Shown here: piece after piece, positions 36,253 to 45,382 of the stretch
How positions within the stretch are numbered: the stretch's first letter is position 1
How the letters are laid out: each line of letters begins with the position of its first letter
Assembly (NCBI GenBank): GCA_016787445.1
Contig: JAEUTQ010000083.1
Coordinates: 1 to 64,000, forward strand
Direction: 5' to 3'
Source of the DNA: Bacteroidia bacterium
GTDB taxonomy: Bacteria; Bacteroidota; Bacteroidia; B-17B0; Aurantibacillaceae
Length of the DNA stretch: 64,000 nt
Notes under the pieces: model-generated
The model's input: the letters and a program-made list of their open reading frames with translations, nothing else
What the model was told of the DNA's origin: nothing
Database searches by the model: none
Made by a program: the position numbers and the translations under genes

Positions 36253-36304
36253 CAAAAAACAGAACATATGTCTGCTCTCTAGGAGCACTAACAAGGTACT
36301 TTTG
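36239..36304 (+). promoter_or_regulatory. fnr promoter with shared FNR-type box
   Basis: Towards fnr, the same box (36239-36252) precedes a consensus -7 element TACTTTTG (36297-36304) with 55 bp between centres, about two helical turns more than at the other promoters. That is close to the class I position (about -62), consistent with autoregulation. Confidence 0.6.
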
Positions 36305-36327
36305 ATACAAATACAAGCCTCTCAGCA

Positions 36328-37056
36328 ATGGAAACAAAAAACATTCAATCTCCTAGTTGCGCAAATTGCATCACCTGTTCTCAAAGCATTTTTTCAGTCT
36401 TTAAAGGAGATGAACTTGCTAAGCTAAGCGCAAAGAAGCATTATCAATTATACAAGAAGGGACAATACATTTTTAAAGAGGGTGCTGAACCACGCGGTAT
36501 ATATTGCATTCATGATGGAAATGTAAAAATAACAAAGGCGAGTGAAGAGGGTAAGGAACAAATAGTGCGATTAGCTAAGCCGGGAAATTATATTGGGTAC
36601 CGTGCCTTATTATGTAACGATATCTATCAAGCTTCTGCAATGACGCTAGAAGATACACATGTATGTTTTTATCCGAAGGAAGTTTATTTCGAACTGCTAT
36701 ATTCAAAACCGGAAATCGCTGCTCAAACAATAAATATTCTCTCACGCGATTTAAGGTTTGCTGAAAACATGATGCTGAATATGGCACAAAAAAATGTGCG
36801 AGGAAGAGTCGCTGAAATTCTTTTAATCCTCGAAGAGTTTTATGGGATTTATGAGAAGGACGGAACCATTAACGCAACTTTTAAAAGAGAGGATATTGGG
36901 CATATCGTTGGAACAACTACCGAAACCAGCATTAGAATTATTTCAGAATTTGCAAAAGAAGGCATTATAGAATTAAAAGGAAAGAGAATACGAATAGTTG
37001 ATAGACAAAAAATTACGGAACTATCGAATCGTATGGACAATATTTTGAAAAAATGA
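36328..37056 (+). CDS. fnr: FNR-type oxygen/NO-responsive regulator
   Basis: A 242-residue Crp/Fnr protein. Candidate Fe-S ligands are Cys11, Cys14 and Cys17 (CANCITC) plus Cys113 (THVCFYP), which aligns with Cys122 of E. coli FNR; spacing of the first three differs from E. coli (CxxCx5C). A cyclic-nucleotide-type barrel, dimer helix and HTH follow. The recognition helix TTTETSIRII keeps the Glu and Arg of FNR that read the GA of TTGAT, but has Ile at FNR's Ser212, and the boxes here are ATGAT. It sits between moeA and the nar operon, both with such boxes. Start 36328 is preferred; the upstream frame from 36239 is in another register and is not used. Confidence 0.92.
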   Translation: METKNIQSPSCANCITCSQSIFSVFKGDELAKLSAKKHYQLYKKGQYIFKEGAEPRGIYCIHDGNVKITKASEEGKEQIVRLAKPGNYIGYRALLCNDIYQASAMTLEDTHVCFYPKEVYFELLYSKPEIAAQTINILSRDLRFAENMMLNMAQKNVRGRVAEILLILEEFYGIYEKDGTINATFKREDIGHIVGTTTETSIRIISEFAKEGIIELKGKRIRIVDRQKITELSNRMDNILKK

Positions 37057-37096
37057 TTAGAATCATATTTAAGTAAGTAAACCTTAGTCATATTTG
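37053..37096 (+). promoter_or_regulatory. FNR-type box and promoter of the nar operon
   Basis: ATGATTAGAATCAT (37053-37066) overlaps the fnr stop codon. A -7-like CATATTTG (37089-37096, one mismatch to TAnnTTTG) has its centre 33 bp downstream, as at the other promoters. It lies upstream of the first cytochrome gene, whose ATG at 37130 follows by about 28 bp. Confidence 0.72.
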
Positions 37097-37129
37097 TATC
37101 TGAATTTATCAGATAAAAAACTAAAAAAC

Positions 37130-38002
37130 ATGTTTATGAAAGGAAAGTCAATAATAAAAACTATAAGCATTTTTAGTTTATTTGTTGCTACCATACAATT
37201 ACCGTTAGCGGCGCAAAACGGTGAAGCAACGTTTAAACAATCTTGCGGCGTTTGTCACTCAATAGGTAAAGGCAAACTTGTGGGTCCGGATTTGAAGGAC
37301 GTGAATAAACGCAGAAGCGAAGAGTGGATTTTGAAATTTGTTAAAGGCTCACAAGCTTTTATTAAAAGTGGTGATGCGGATGCAAAAGCAATTTTCGATG
37401 AGTATGGAGGAATGGTTATGCCAGATCAAAATTTGAGCGATGACGCCATAAAGTCTGTTATTGCTTATGTTGCTGAGCAAAGTGGCGGTGCTGTATCAGC
37501 GTCCGTTGCCGAGGCAACCCCTAGCCAAACTGAAACAAAAGATACTGCTAACTTAGCGGACCTTATTTTAAAGGGAAGATTGTATTTTGAAGGAAATACC
37601 GCTTTCAAAAATGGCGGCGCTTCTTGTATCTCATGTCATAATGTAAATTATAAAGACATGATTGCTGGTGGTGTGCTTGCAAAGGATTTAACGAATTGCT
37701 ATGCCCGCTTAGGCGGTGATGCGGGAATTAGCGGATTACTTTCTTCACCGCCATTTCCTGCCATGACTCAGGCGTTTAAAAATAATCCTTTAACGCAAGA
37801 TGAGATAAAAGCCTTATCTGCATTTCTTCAAGATGTAGATAATCCTCAAGCACCACAAACTGCAGGAATGAACCCATTATTAATCGGCGGACTGATTGGA
37901 TTTATGATTTTATTCGGTTTAATACTTCTTGTATGGAATAAAAGAAAAATAAGATCGGTAAAAAGCGATTATCACGGACGTCAAATTAAAACTATTAACT
38001 AA
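37130..38002 (+). CDS. Diheme membrane-anchored cytochrome c
   Basis: A 290-residue protein with a signal peptide (ending near PLAAQ), an N-terminal cytochrome c domain with SCGVCHS, a second heme site SCISCHN, and a C-terminal membrane anchor (LLIGGLIGFMILFGLILLVW). It is the first gene of the nar operon and is related to the monoheme cytochrome at the end of it. It could pass electrons between the quinol pool, oxidase or nitrite/NO enzymes, or to Nar; this is unknown. The start at 37130 is chosen because the ATG at 37094 overlaps the -7 element. Confidence 0.9.
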   Translation: MFMKGKSIIKTISIFSLFVATIQLPLAAQNGEATFKQSCGVCHSIGKGKLVGPDLKDVNKRRSEEWILKFVKGSQAFIKSGDADAKAIFDEYGGMVMPDQNLSDDAIKSVIAYVAEQSGGAVSASVAEATPSQTETKDTANLADLILKGRLYFEGNTAFKNGGASCISCHNVNYKDMIAGGVLAKDLTNCYARLGGDAGISGLLSSPPFPAMTQAFKNNPLTQDEIKALSAFLQDVDNPQAPQTAGMNPLLIGGLIGFMILFGLILLVWNKRKIRSVKSDYHGRQIKTIN

Positions 38003-38018
38003 CTAAATCCTTAAAATT

Positions 38019-41000
38019 ATGAGCTGGATTGAAGATATAATTTCTCCGAAAACCCGTAAATGGGAAGAGTTTTACAGAAATCGTTGGCAACACGATAAAG
38101 TTGTTAGGAGTACGCATGGTGTTAACTGTACCGGCGGTTGTTCTTGGCAAGTATACGTTAAAGATGGAATTGTTGTTTGGGAAACACAAGCCTTAGATTA
38201 CCCTTTGTTAGAGGAAACTTTACCACCATATGAGCCTCGCGGCTGTCAGCGTGGTATCTCTTACTCATGGTATTTATACAGCCCAATTCGCGTAAAGTAT
38301 CCATTAATTCGTGGAGCTTTATTAGATTTATTTAAAGAAGAGAAACAAAAATGCGGTGATGCATATACCGCATGGGAAAGCCTTCAGAATAATCCTGAAA
38401 AAAGAAAGCGTTATCAAAAAGCAAGAGGTAAAGGAGGTTTCAGAAGAGCTAAATGGGATGAGATGGTTGAAATAATTGCAGCCGCTAACCTTTATACTAT
38501 TAAGAAGTATGGTCCAGACCGTGTAATTGGTTTCTCACCAATTCCTGCCATGTCAATGTTAAGTTATGCTTCAGGCGCTCGTTACCTACAATTAATTGGC
38601 GGTGTTAACTTAAGTTTCTACGATTGGTATTGTGATCTTCCTACAGCCTTTCCTGAAATATGGGGTGAGCAAACTGACGTTTGTGAGAGTGCCGACTGGT
38701 ACAATTCTAAATTTTGTGTGTCGATGGGTGCAAACCTTGGTATGACTCGTACACCTGATATTCACTTTTTCTCTGAGTCGAAACATAACGGTACTAAAAC
38801 AGTTGTAATGTCTCCTGATTTTAGTATGGTTGCAAAACACGCCGATCAATGGATTCCGTGTCATGCCGGTTCTGATGGTGCTTTTTGGATGGCAGTTACT
38901 CATGTTATTCTTAAAGAATTTCATGTCGACCGTCAGGTTCCATATTTTATTGATTATGTAAAACGCTATACCGATTGTCCTTTTATAGTTGAATTAGTGA
39001 AAGACGGCAATAAATATTTACCAGGAAAACTAGTTCGCGCTAATCGCATTTCAAAATATCAAAATGTTGAAAATGGTGACTGGAAATTCCTAAACATCGA
39101 TTCAGCTTCGGGTCGTCCTGTAATGCCAAAAGGCACAATGGGTCAACGTTGGGATAAAAAGAAAGAAGGCAACTGGAATCTGAAATACGAAGACGGTGAA
39201 GATAACTCAGTATTTGATCCAACATTAACATTCATTGATAAAAAAGACGATGTGTTAAGCGTAGAGTTTACTGAGTTTGGCTTGGATAAGAGAGCTGTTC
39301 GCGAAATCCCTGTTAGATATCTTGAAACTACTAATGGTAAAATTCCTGTTACAACAGTTTACGATCTTACCATGGGCCAGTATGGTGTTGGCCGTGGTTT
39401 ATCAGGTGAATATCCAAAAGATTATAACGACGAAAAGCAAGCATACACTCCGGCTTGGCAGGAAATATTTACCGGTGTTGGCCGTGAAACTGTGCTTCAG
39501 TTAGCGCGCGAGTGGGGTAATACTGCCGAAATAACAAAAGGTAAATGTATGGTTATTGTTGGTGCAGCGATTTGTCACTGGTTCCATAATAACTTAATGT
39601 ACCGTTCGGCTATCATGACTCAAATGTTAACCGGTTGTAATGGTGTAAACGGTGGCGGTATGAATCACTATGTTGGTCAGGAAAAACTTGCACCGGTTGA
39701 TTCATGGGGAACAATTATGTCGGGTAAAGACTGGCAAAATTCTACACGTTTGCAACAAGGTCCAATCTGGCATTATATTAATTCCGACCAATGGCGGTAC
39801 GATAATAATCAGGCTTTATACAATAAAGTACCGCATGGCAGTAAACTAGGTCATATGCACTCTGCAGATCTTATTGCTATGTCGGTAAGAAACGGATGGA
39901 TGCCGTTCTATCCTCAGTATGACAAAAACAACCTGCAAATAGCAAAAGAAGCTGTTGCTGCAGGTGCAAATACTGATGATGAAATCAAGAAATATGTAGT
40001 AGATAAGTTAAAATCAAAAGAACTTAATTACTCTGTGATGGATCCTGATAACGAAGTGAACTTCCCTCGTAACTGGTTTATCTGGCGCGGTAACGCTTTA
40101 ATGTCGAGTGCTAAGGGTCACGAGTATATGTTAGACCATTACTTAGGAACTCATACAAATAAAATTGCAGATGAAGTAGCGAAGGATGAAGTTCACGAGT
40201 TATTATGGCGTGAAGCTCCGAAAGGGAAAATGGATTTGATTGTTGATATCAATTTCAGAATGGATACTACTGCTCTTTATTCTGATATCGTGTTGCCTAC
40301 CGCTTCATGGTACGAAAAGGCAGATATCAATAGTACTGATATGCACTCGTTCATTCATCCTCTTTCTGCTGCTGTTCCTCCTGTTTGGGAAGCTAAAACA
40401 GATTGGCAGATTTTCCAGTACATTGCAAAAGCGTTTAGTGAAATGGCAAGAAATCACTTCCCTGCTCCTGTAAAAGATATTGTGAATGCTCCGCTTTCTC
40501 ACGATAGTATTGATGAAATATCACAACCAAAACTATTAGACTGGTATAAAGGCGAGTGCGAACCTATTCCTGGAAAAACAATGCATAAAATTGCAATTGT
40601 TGAGAGGGATTACACTCAAATCTATAATAAGTTTATTTCATTAGGACAAAACCTTTTAAGTAATCAAATTGGAGCACATGGCGTAAACTTTATGGCCGAT
40701 GATGTTTATAAAAACATGTTAAACGATAAACGTCACGTACAAAAAGTTAATAATACAGAATACCCTTCACTGAAAGAAGATATTGAAGCGATTAATGCTA
40801 TTCTTAAATTATCTTCCCTTACCAATGGAGAATTAACCGTAAGAGCCTACACCAACATGGAGAAGAAGACCGGTATGCCGCTCTTACAGCACGGTATAGG
40901 AAGTAAAGATGTGAAAATTGACTACAAAGATTTACAATCACAACCTCGCCGCTATAACAACTCACCACTTTGGTCAGGTTTAATGGATAACGGTCGGGCA

Positions 41001-41636
41001 TACTGTGCTTATACTTATAACGTTGATTGTCTTGTGCCTTGGAGAACTTTAACCGGTCGTCAGTCATTTTATCTAGATCATGATGGATATATTGCGTTTG
41101 GCGAACATTTACCTACTTATAAGCCATCTCCGAAACCTGAAGCTTACGGTGATTTGCGTAAAACCGTGAATGACGGTAAAGCAAAAATGTTGAATGTATT
41201 AACTCCGCATGGTAAGTGGCATATTCACTCTACTTATGGTGACACTCTTCGTATGTTAACATTATCCAGAGGTATGGAACCATGCTGGATGAGTGAGCAG
41301 GATGCCGCAGACTTAGGAATTAAGGATAATGATTGGGTAGAAGTTTACAACGACCATGGTGTGTATTGTACACGTGCTTGTGTAAGTGCACGTATCCCTA
41401 ATGGAGTTTGTATAGTTTATCACTCTCCTGAAAGAACTTACTCAATGCCAAAGTCTCAAATACGAGGTGGAAGACGCGGAGGCGGACATAACAGTTTCAC
41501 TCGTGTACATCTTAAACCTAATTTATTAATGGGCGGATACGGACAATTCTCTTACCACTTCAATTATTGGGGTCCGGTGGGGGTTAACCGCGATACTCAT
41601 GTATTGGTAAGAAGAATGGACAAATTAGAATTTTAA
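38019..41636 (+). CDS. narG: Respiratory nitrate reductase alpha subunit
   Basis: A 1205-residue molybdenum enzyme that reduces nitrate to nitrite. The [4Fe-4S] FS0 ligands His33, Cys37, Cys41 and Cys76 ([17 protein letters not shown]) have exactly the spacing of E. coli NarG (49/53/57/92). The Mo-Asp ligand is in [15 protein letters not shown]. No Tat signal is visible at the N-terminus, so the active site is predicted to face the cytoplasm. It is followed by narHJI. Confidence 0.97.
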   Translation: MSWIEDIISPKTRKWEEFYRNRWQHDKVVRSTHGVNCTGGCSWQVYVKDGIVVWETQALDYPLLEETLPPYEPRGCQRGISYSWYLYSPIRVKYPLIRGALLDLFKEEKQKCGDAYTAWESLQNNPEKRKRYQKARGKGGFRRAKWDEMVEIIAAANLYTIKKYGPDRVIGFSPIPAMSMLSYASGARYLQLIGGVNLSFYDWYCDLPTAFPEIWGEQTDVCESADWYNSKFCVSMGANLGMTRTPDIHFFSESKHNGTKTVVMSPDFSMVAKHADQWIPCHAGSDGAFWMAVTHVILKEFHVDRQVPYFIDYVKRYTDCPFIVELVKDGNKYLPGKLVRANRISKYQNVENGDWKFLNIDSASGRPVMPKGTMGQRWDKKKEGNWNLKYEDGEDNSVFDPTLTFIDKKDDVLSVEFTEFGLDKRAVREIPVRYLETTNGKIPVTTVYDLTMGQYGVGRGLSGEYPKDYNDEKQAYTPAWQEIFTGVGRETVLQLAREWGNTAEITKGKCMVIVGAAICHWFHNNLMYRSAIMTQMLTGCNGVNGGGMNHYVGQEKLAPVDSWGTIMSGKDWQNSTRLQQGPIWHYINSDQWRYDNNQALYNKVPHGSKLGHMHSADLIAMSVRNGWMPFYPQYDKNNLQIAKEAVAAGANTDDEIKKYVVDKLKSKELNYSVMDPDNEVNFPRNWFIWRGNALMSSAKGHEYMLDHYLGTHTNKIADEVAKDEVHELLWREAPKGKMDLIVDINFRMDTTALYSDIVLPTASWYEKADINSTDMHSFIHPLSAAVPPVWEAKTDWQIFQYIAKAFSEMARNHFPAPVKDIVNAPLSHDSIDEISQPKLLDWYKGECEPIPGKTMHKIAIVERDYTQIYNKFISLGQNLLSNQIGAHGVNFMADDVYKNMLNDKRHVQKVNNTEYPSLKEDIEAINAILKLSSLTNGELTVRAYTNMEKKTGMPLLQHGIGSKDVKIDYKDLQSQPRRYNNSPLWSGLMDNGRAYCAYTYNVDCLVPWRTLTGRQSFYLDHDGYIAFGEHLPTYKPSPKPEAYGDLRKTVNDGKAKMLNVLTPHGKWHIHSTYGDTLRMLTLSRGMEPCWMSEQDAADLGIKDNDWVEVYNDHGVYCTRACVSARIPNGVCIVYHSPERTYSMPKSQIRGGRRGGGHNSFTRVHLKPNLLMGGYGQFSYHFNYWGPVGVNRDTHVLVRRMDKLEF

Positions 41637-41658
41637 TAATAACTAAATAAGTAGTATT

Positions 41659-43149
41659 ATGAACGTAAGATCACAAATAGCCATGGTTTTTCATCTCGAT
41701 AAATGTATCGGATGCCATACCTGTTCCATTGCTTGTAAAAACATTTGGACAGACAGAAAGGGCGCTGAATACATGTGGTGGAATAACGTAGAAACCAAAC
41801 CGGGCACAGGTTATCCTACTAAGTGGGAGAATCAGGAAATTTATAAAGGTGGATGGGAAAAAAACGGCGATACCGTTTCTTTAAAGGGCACAGGAAAATT
41901 TAAAGGCTTAAAAAACATCTTTCACAATCCGTATATGCCGGTTTTGGATGACTATTATGAGCCTTGGACCTATAAGTATCAGGATTTATTCACTGCTCCG
42001 GAAGGGGATGATCAGCCAACCGCACGTCCGGTTTCATTAGTAACAGGTGAAACAATTGAAGTAAAGAGCGGACCGAACTGGGATGATGATATGGGCGGCT
42101 CGCCCGACTTCGCGCGTCAAGACGTAAACCTTGAAAAATTATCTCCTGCTGAAAGAGAGGCTATGTTCCAATTGGAAAGAATGACCTTTCATTATTTACC
42201 TCGTATTTGTAACCATTGTTTAAATCCTGCGTGTGTGGCTTCTTGTCCGTCAGGCGCATTATACAAGCGAGGTGAAGATGGTGTGGTATTAATTAATCAG
42301 GAGCGTTGTCGTGCATGGAGAATGTGTGTTACAGCTTGTCCTTATAAAAAATCTTATTACAACTGGCATACAGGTAAATCAGAAAAATGCGTATTATGTT
42401 ATCCTCGCTTAGAAAGCGGTCAGGCTCCGGCTTGTTTCCACTCTTGCGTTGGAAGGATTCGTTACTTAGGAGTTTTATTATACGATGCTGATAAAATTGA
42501 AAGAATTGCTTCTGCAACTGACGAGAATTTAGTAGAAGCGCAATTAGAGATTTATCTTGATCCGTTTGATCCAGAAGTTATCAAACAGGCAGCTTTAAAT
42601 GGAATCGCAATGTCAACCATTGAAGCGGCACAAAAATCTCCGGTATATAAATTCTTAAAGGTTTGGAAACTTGCATTACCATTGCACCCTGAATTCAGAA
42701 CTTTGCCGAACTTATTCTATGTGCCGGCTTTATTACCGGGTATGGCAAACGTTCAAAACGGAATTTACAATACTACTAGCAAATCGTTGTGGCATGGAAT
42801 TGACGCAACACGTTTACCAATCAAATACCTTGCTTCCTTATTCTCAGCAGGAAATACTGATAAAATTGTTGAAGTTCTTAAACGATTGATGGCGGTACGT
42901 ATGCATAGAAGAGGGGAAACCGTAGGAGATTTATCGAAAGAAGAAATCAGCGCTGCAATGCACGAAATAAATTTAAACGGAAAAACTGCTGACGAAATTT
43001 TCAGACTAACATCTTTAGCAACATTCGACGAGCGTTTTGTGATTCCTCCTGCACATCGTGAAGAGTCAATTGAAATGCTTGAGAATACTGCAGATGTTAA
43101 AGGAAATACAGGCTTCGGATTTAAAGAACGACCAGCGCGCGGATTATGA
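41659..43149 (+). CDS. narH: Respiratory nitrate reductase beta subunit
   Basis: A 496-residue ferredoxin-like subunit with four clusters: CIGCHTCSIACKN, CNHCLNPACVASCP, CRAWRMCVTACPYKK (with Trp in place of a Cys, as in FS4's 3Fe-4S site) and CVLCYPRLESGQAPAC. It carries electrons from NarI to NarG. Its end overlaps the narJ start by 4 bp. Confidence 0.97.
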   Translation: MNVRSQIAMVFHLDKCIGCHTCSIACKNIWTDRKGAEYMWWNNVETKPGTGYPTKWENQEIYKGGWEKNGDTVSLKGTGKFKGLKNIFHNPYMPVLDDYYEPWTYKYQDLFTAPEGDDQPTARPVSLVTGETIEVKSGPNWDDDMGGSPDFARQDVNLEKLSPAEREAMFQLERMTFHYLPRICNHCLNPACVASCPSGALYKRGEDGVVLINQERCRAWRMCVTACPYKKSYYNWHTGKSEKCVLCYPRLESGQAPACFHSCVGRIRYLGVLLYDADKIERIASATDENLVEAQLEIYLDPFDPEVIKQAALNGIAMSTIEAAQKSPVYKFLKVWKLALPLHPEFRTLPNLFYVPALLPGMANVQNGIYNTTSKSLWHGIDATRLPIKYLASLFSAGNTDKIVEVLKRLMAVRMHRRGETVGDLSKEEISAAMHEINLNGKTADEIFRLTSLATFDERFVIPPAHREESIEMLENTADVKGNTGFGFKERPARGL

Positions 43150-43838
43150 TAAAAAATCCAAATATTTATACAGCAATAGCTGAGCTCTTCAGGTATCCCA
43201 GTGCGGATAGCCCTGTTAAAGCTTTGGCTTGCCAGGAACTGCTCGATCAGGAGTATCCTGAAGCAGCTACGTTGTTACTTCCTTTTACAAAACATTTCAT
43301 ATCGCTTAATGATGACGGAAGAGAAGAGTTATTTACAAAAACCTTCGATGTACAGCCTATTTGTTATCTTGATTTGGGATATGTAATTTTTGGTGAGGAT
43401 TACAAGCGCGGTTCATTTTTACTTCACATGCAACAGGAGCAAAGCAGCATTAATCATGATTGTAGTCCTGAGCTACCTGATCATTTATCGCATGTGTTGT
43501 ATTTAATAACTGTTCACTCTGATAAGGAATTCGTAAACGAGTTAGTAGCTAAAATACTTGTTCCGGGAGTAAAAAAAATGATCCAGGAGTTTGATACCGC
43601 AAAAATCGAACTGAAAATGAAAGTAATTAAAAAGCTCCACAACGCTTTAATTGCCGAAGAACTTAACAATGGCAATCTTTATCACAACGCGTTCTCAGCT
43701 TTATTAAAAATTTTTGAAGCAGACTTTAGTGATGCAATTTCTAAATACAATCCTAAAGAGGAAAATTTAGTAAGTGATTCGTTCTTTAATAAAAATAATT
43801 CAGTAAATCAATTAGTAAACAACTATAAAATCGATTAA
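43146..43838 (+). CDS. narJ: Nitrate reductase assembly chaperone
   Basis: A 230-residue TorD/NarJ-type protein that helps insert Moco into NarG. Segments IAELFRYPSAD and LGYVIFGEDYKRGSFL, with the LxYxxFGExxxRG pattern of the family, are visible. Start overlaps narH by 4 bp, and narI follows by 2 bp. Confidence 0.92.
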   Translation: MIKNPNIYTAIAELFRYPSADSPVKALACQELLDQEYPEAATLLLPFTKHFISLNDDGREELFTKTFDVQPICYLDLGYVIFGEDYKRGSFLLHMQQEQSSINHDCSPELPDHLSHVLYLITVHSDKEFVNELVAKILVPGVKKMIQEFDTAKIELKMKVIKKLHNALIAEELNNGNLYHNAFSALLKIFEADFSDAISKYNPKEENLVSDSFFNKNNSVNQLVNNYKID

Positions 43839-43840
43839 TT

Positions 43841-44566
43841 ATGCTAAACCAGTTGTTATTTATCGCGTTGCCTTATGTTGCTCTAGCAACATTTTTAGTA
43901 GGATCTATATATAGATACCTTTACAAGGGCTTTAAAGTTTCTTCATTATCTTCTCAGTTTTTAGAGGGACGAACTTTGTTCTTCGGAAGTCAGCCTTTTC
44001 ACTGGGGATTATTTTTTCTCTTTTTCGGGCATCTAATAGCGTTTTTATTTCCGTCTACATTAATTGCATGGAACGGACATACTGTTAGGTTGTTAATCAT
44101 CGAATGCGCTTCTTTCGCTTTTGGTATTAGCGCATTGTGGGGGCTTTTAGCTCTTGTTACTCGTCGCTTAACAAATAAGCGAGTACAAATGGTCACTAAT
44201 AAAATGGACGTAGTCGTTTATTTAGTTTTATTCATTCAAATAGTATCCGGATTGTGTGTGGCCTACTTTAATCGTTGGGGCTCTAATTGGTTTGCGGCTT
44301 TCCTTACACCTTATTTACGTTCTATTTTTGTATTTGATCCGCAAATCGACGCCATTTCAACTGTAAATTCAGTGTGGTTAAAAATACACGTTGTTTCTGC
44401 TTTCAGCATTATTGCAATCATTCCTTTTACACGCTTTGTGCACTTCTTAGTATATCCTGTAGATTATCTATGGAGAAGTTACCAGCAAGTGATATGGAAT
44501 TGGGATCGTCGATCTATCAGAACCAGCAGAGCCCATTCTTACGGAAAAAAATCGCTCAATAATTAA
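43841..44566 (+). CDS. narI: Respiratory nitrate reductase gamma subunit
   Basis: A 241-residue membrane protein with five helices. Heme b ligands are likely His in FHWGLFFLFFGHLIAF near the N-terminus and in KIHVVSAFSIIAIIPFTRFVHFLVYP at the C-terminus, as in NarI. It takes electrons from quinol and passes them to NarH. Full operon order is narGHJI. Confidence 0.95.
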   Translation: MLNQLLFIALPYVALATFLVGSIYRYLYKGFKVSSLSSQFLEGRTLFFGSQPFHWGLFFLFFGHLIAFLFPSTLIAWNGHTVRLLIIECASFAFGISALWGLLALVTRRLTNKRVQMVTNKMDVVVYLVLFIQIVSGLCVAYFNRWGSNWFAAFLTPYLRSIFVFDPQIDAISTVNSVWLKIHVVSAFSIIAIIPFTRFVHFLVYPVDYLWRSYQQVIWNWDRRSIRTSRAHSYGKKSLNN

Positions 44567-44583
44567 TTACTAAATTTTAAAAC

Positions 44584-45246
44584 ATGAAAACCAATATACT
44601 ATATATCAGTATAGGTCGCATACGCGGTTTGATACTGATAATCCTGTTGTGTTTATTTAGTGAAATGTATGCTCAGGACGGAAAAGCGTTATTTAAACAA
44701 AATTGTGGCGTTTGCCATACTACAACAAAGCAAAAGTTAGTTGGTCCGGGATTGGAAGGAATTAATACCACACGAAACGAAGAGTGGTTGATTAAGTGGA
44801 TTAAAGATTCGCAGGGAATGGTTAAAAGTGGTGATGCAACTGCAATTGAGGTTTACGAGGCAAGTGGGAAAATGGTTATGCCACCTTTTGCACAATTGTC
44901 AGACGGGGACATAAAAGCAATTCTTTCCTTTGTAGGAAATCCTGATGCGGGTACTCCGGTTGCAGTAGCTGCGCAAAACGTAGCCGTTGAACAACCTGTT
45001 AAAAGTGCACCCTGGAGTACCGGCACTAAAGTTTTCATTACGCTGCTGCTTACTTTAATCATCGGATTATCGGCTTATTTAATGGTTCTTAAATATAACT
45101 TGAAGCGATTAGGATATTCCTTTGATACATTGCCTTTGAGCGATCGGGTAAGTAAGTATCTAGAGCAAAATGGAAGGTTTTTAATGTTTGTAGGTGTAAT
45201 AGTATTAGCTATGATTATGAAATCTTGTATATCGAGTCTAATATAA
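44584..45246 (+). CDS. Monoheme membrane-bound cytochrome c
   Basis: A 220-residue protein with an N-terminal hydrophobic signal, one heme site NCGVCHT, a membrane helix (KVFITLLLTLIIGLSAYLMV) and a second hydrophobic stretch at the C-terminus (FLMFVGVIVLAMIM). Its cytochrome domain is clearly related to that of the first gene of the operon (LFKQNCGVCH versus TFKQSCGVCH; shared VKSGDA and MVMP segments). Its presence at the operon end suggests involvement in electron supply or transfer. Confidence 0.88.
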   Translation: MKTNILYISIGRIRGLILIILLCLFSEMYAQDGKALFKQNCGVCHTTTKQKLVGPGLEGINTTRNEEWLIKWIKDSQGMVKSGDATAIEVYEASGKMVMPPFAQLSDGDIKAILSFVGNPDAGTPVAVAAQNVAVEQPVKSAPWSTGTKVFITLLLTLIIGLSAYLMVLKYNLKRLGYSFDTLPLSDRVSKYLEQNGRFLMFVGVIVLAMIMKSCISSLI

Positions 45247-45269
45247 ATTGAATTGCTGTGTGTGTAATA

Positions 45270-45302
45270 AAAGCGGGTTACGATTTATTCGGCCCGCTTT
45301 TT
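45270..45302 (+). terminator. Terminator of the nar operon
   Basis: AAAGCGGG (45270-45277) pairs with CCCGCTTT (45293-45300), followed by T residues, 24 bp after the last cytochrome gene. Confidence 0.7.
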
Positions 45303-45330
45303 AATTTCGTACTTTAGTTAAAGTTGGATA

Positions 45331-45365
45331 AGCGAAGAGCAGAGATTTTTTCTCCGCTCTTCGCT
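45331..45365 (-). terminator. Hairpin terminator of nrdJ
   Basis: A 15-bp stem, AGCGAAGAGCAGAGA and TCTCCGCTCTTCGCT, with one mismatch and a 5-base T loop. The mismatch is a G-U wobble on the minus-strand RNA, so the hairpin is best for leftward transcription, ending nrdJ (stop at 45383). Confidence 0.7.
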
Positions 45366-45382
45366 ATTAGTAAGGCAATGGA

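Noticed and set aside
36239-36427. ORF on + strand before fnr
   Set aside because: It overlaps the FNR-type box, the -7 element and the fnr start in another frame and has no recognisable domain.
38019-43149. Nitrite oxidoreductase (NXR) instead of nitrate reductase
   Set aside because: The NarGHJI order, FS0 spacing equal to E. coli NarG, lack of a visible Tat signal and a typical NarI favour Nar. A tree would be needed to exclude NXR.
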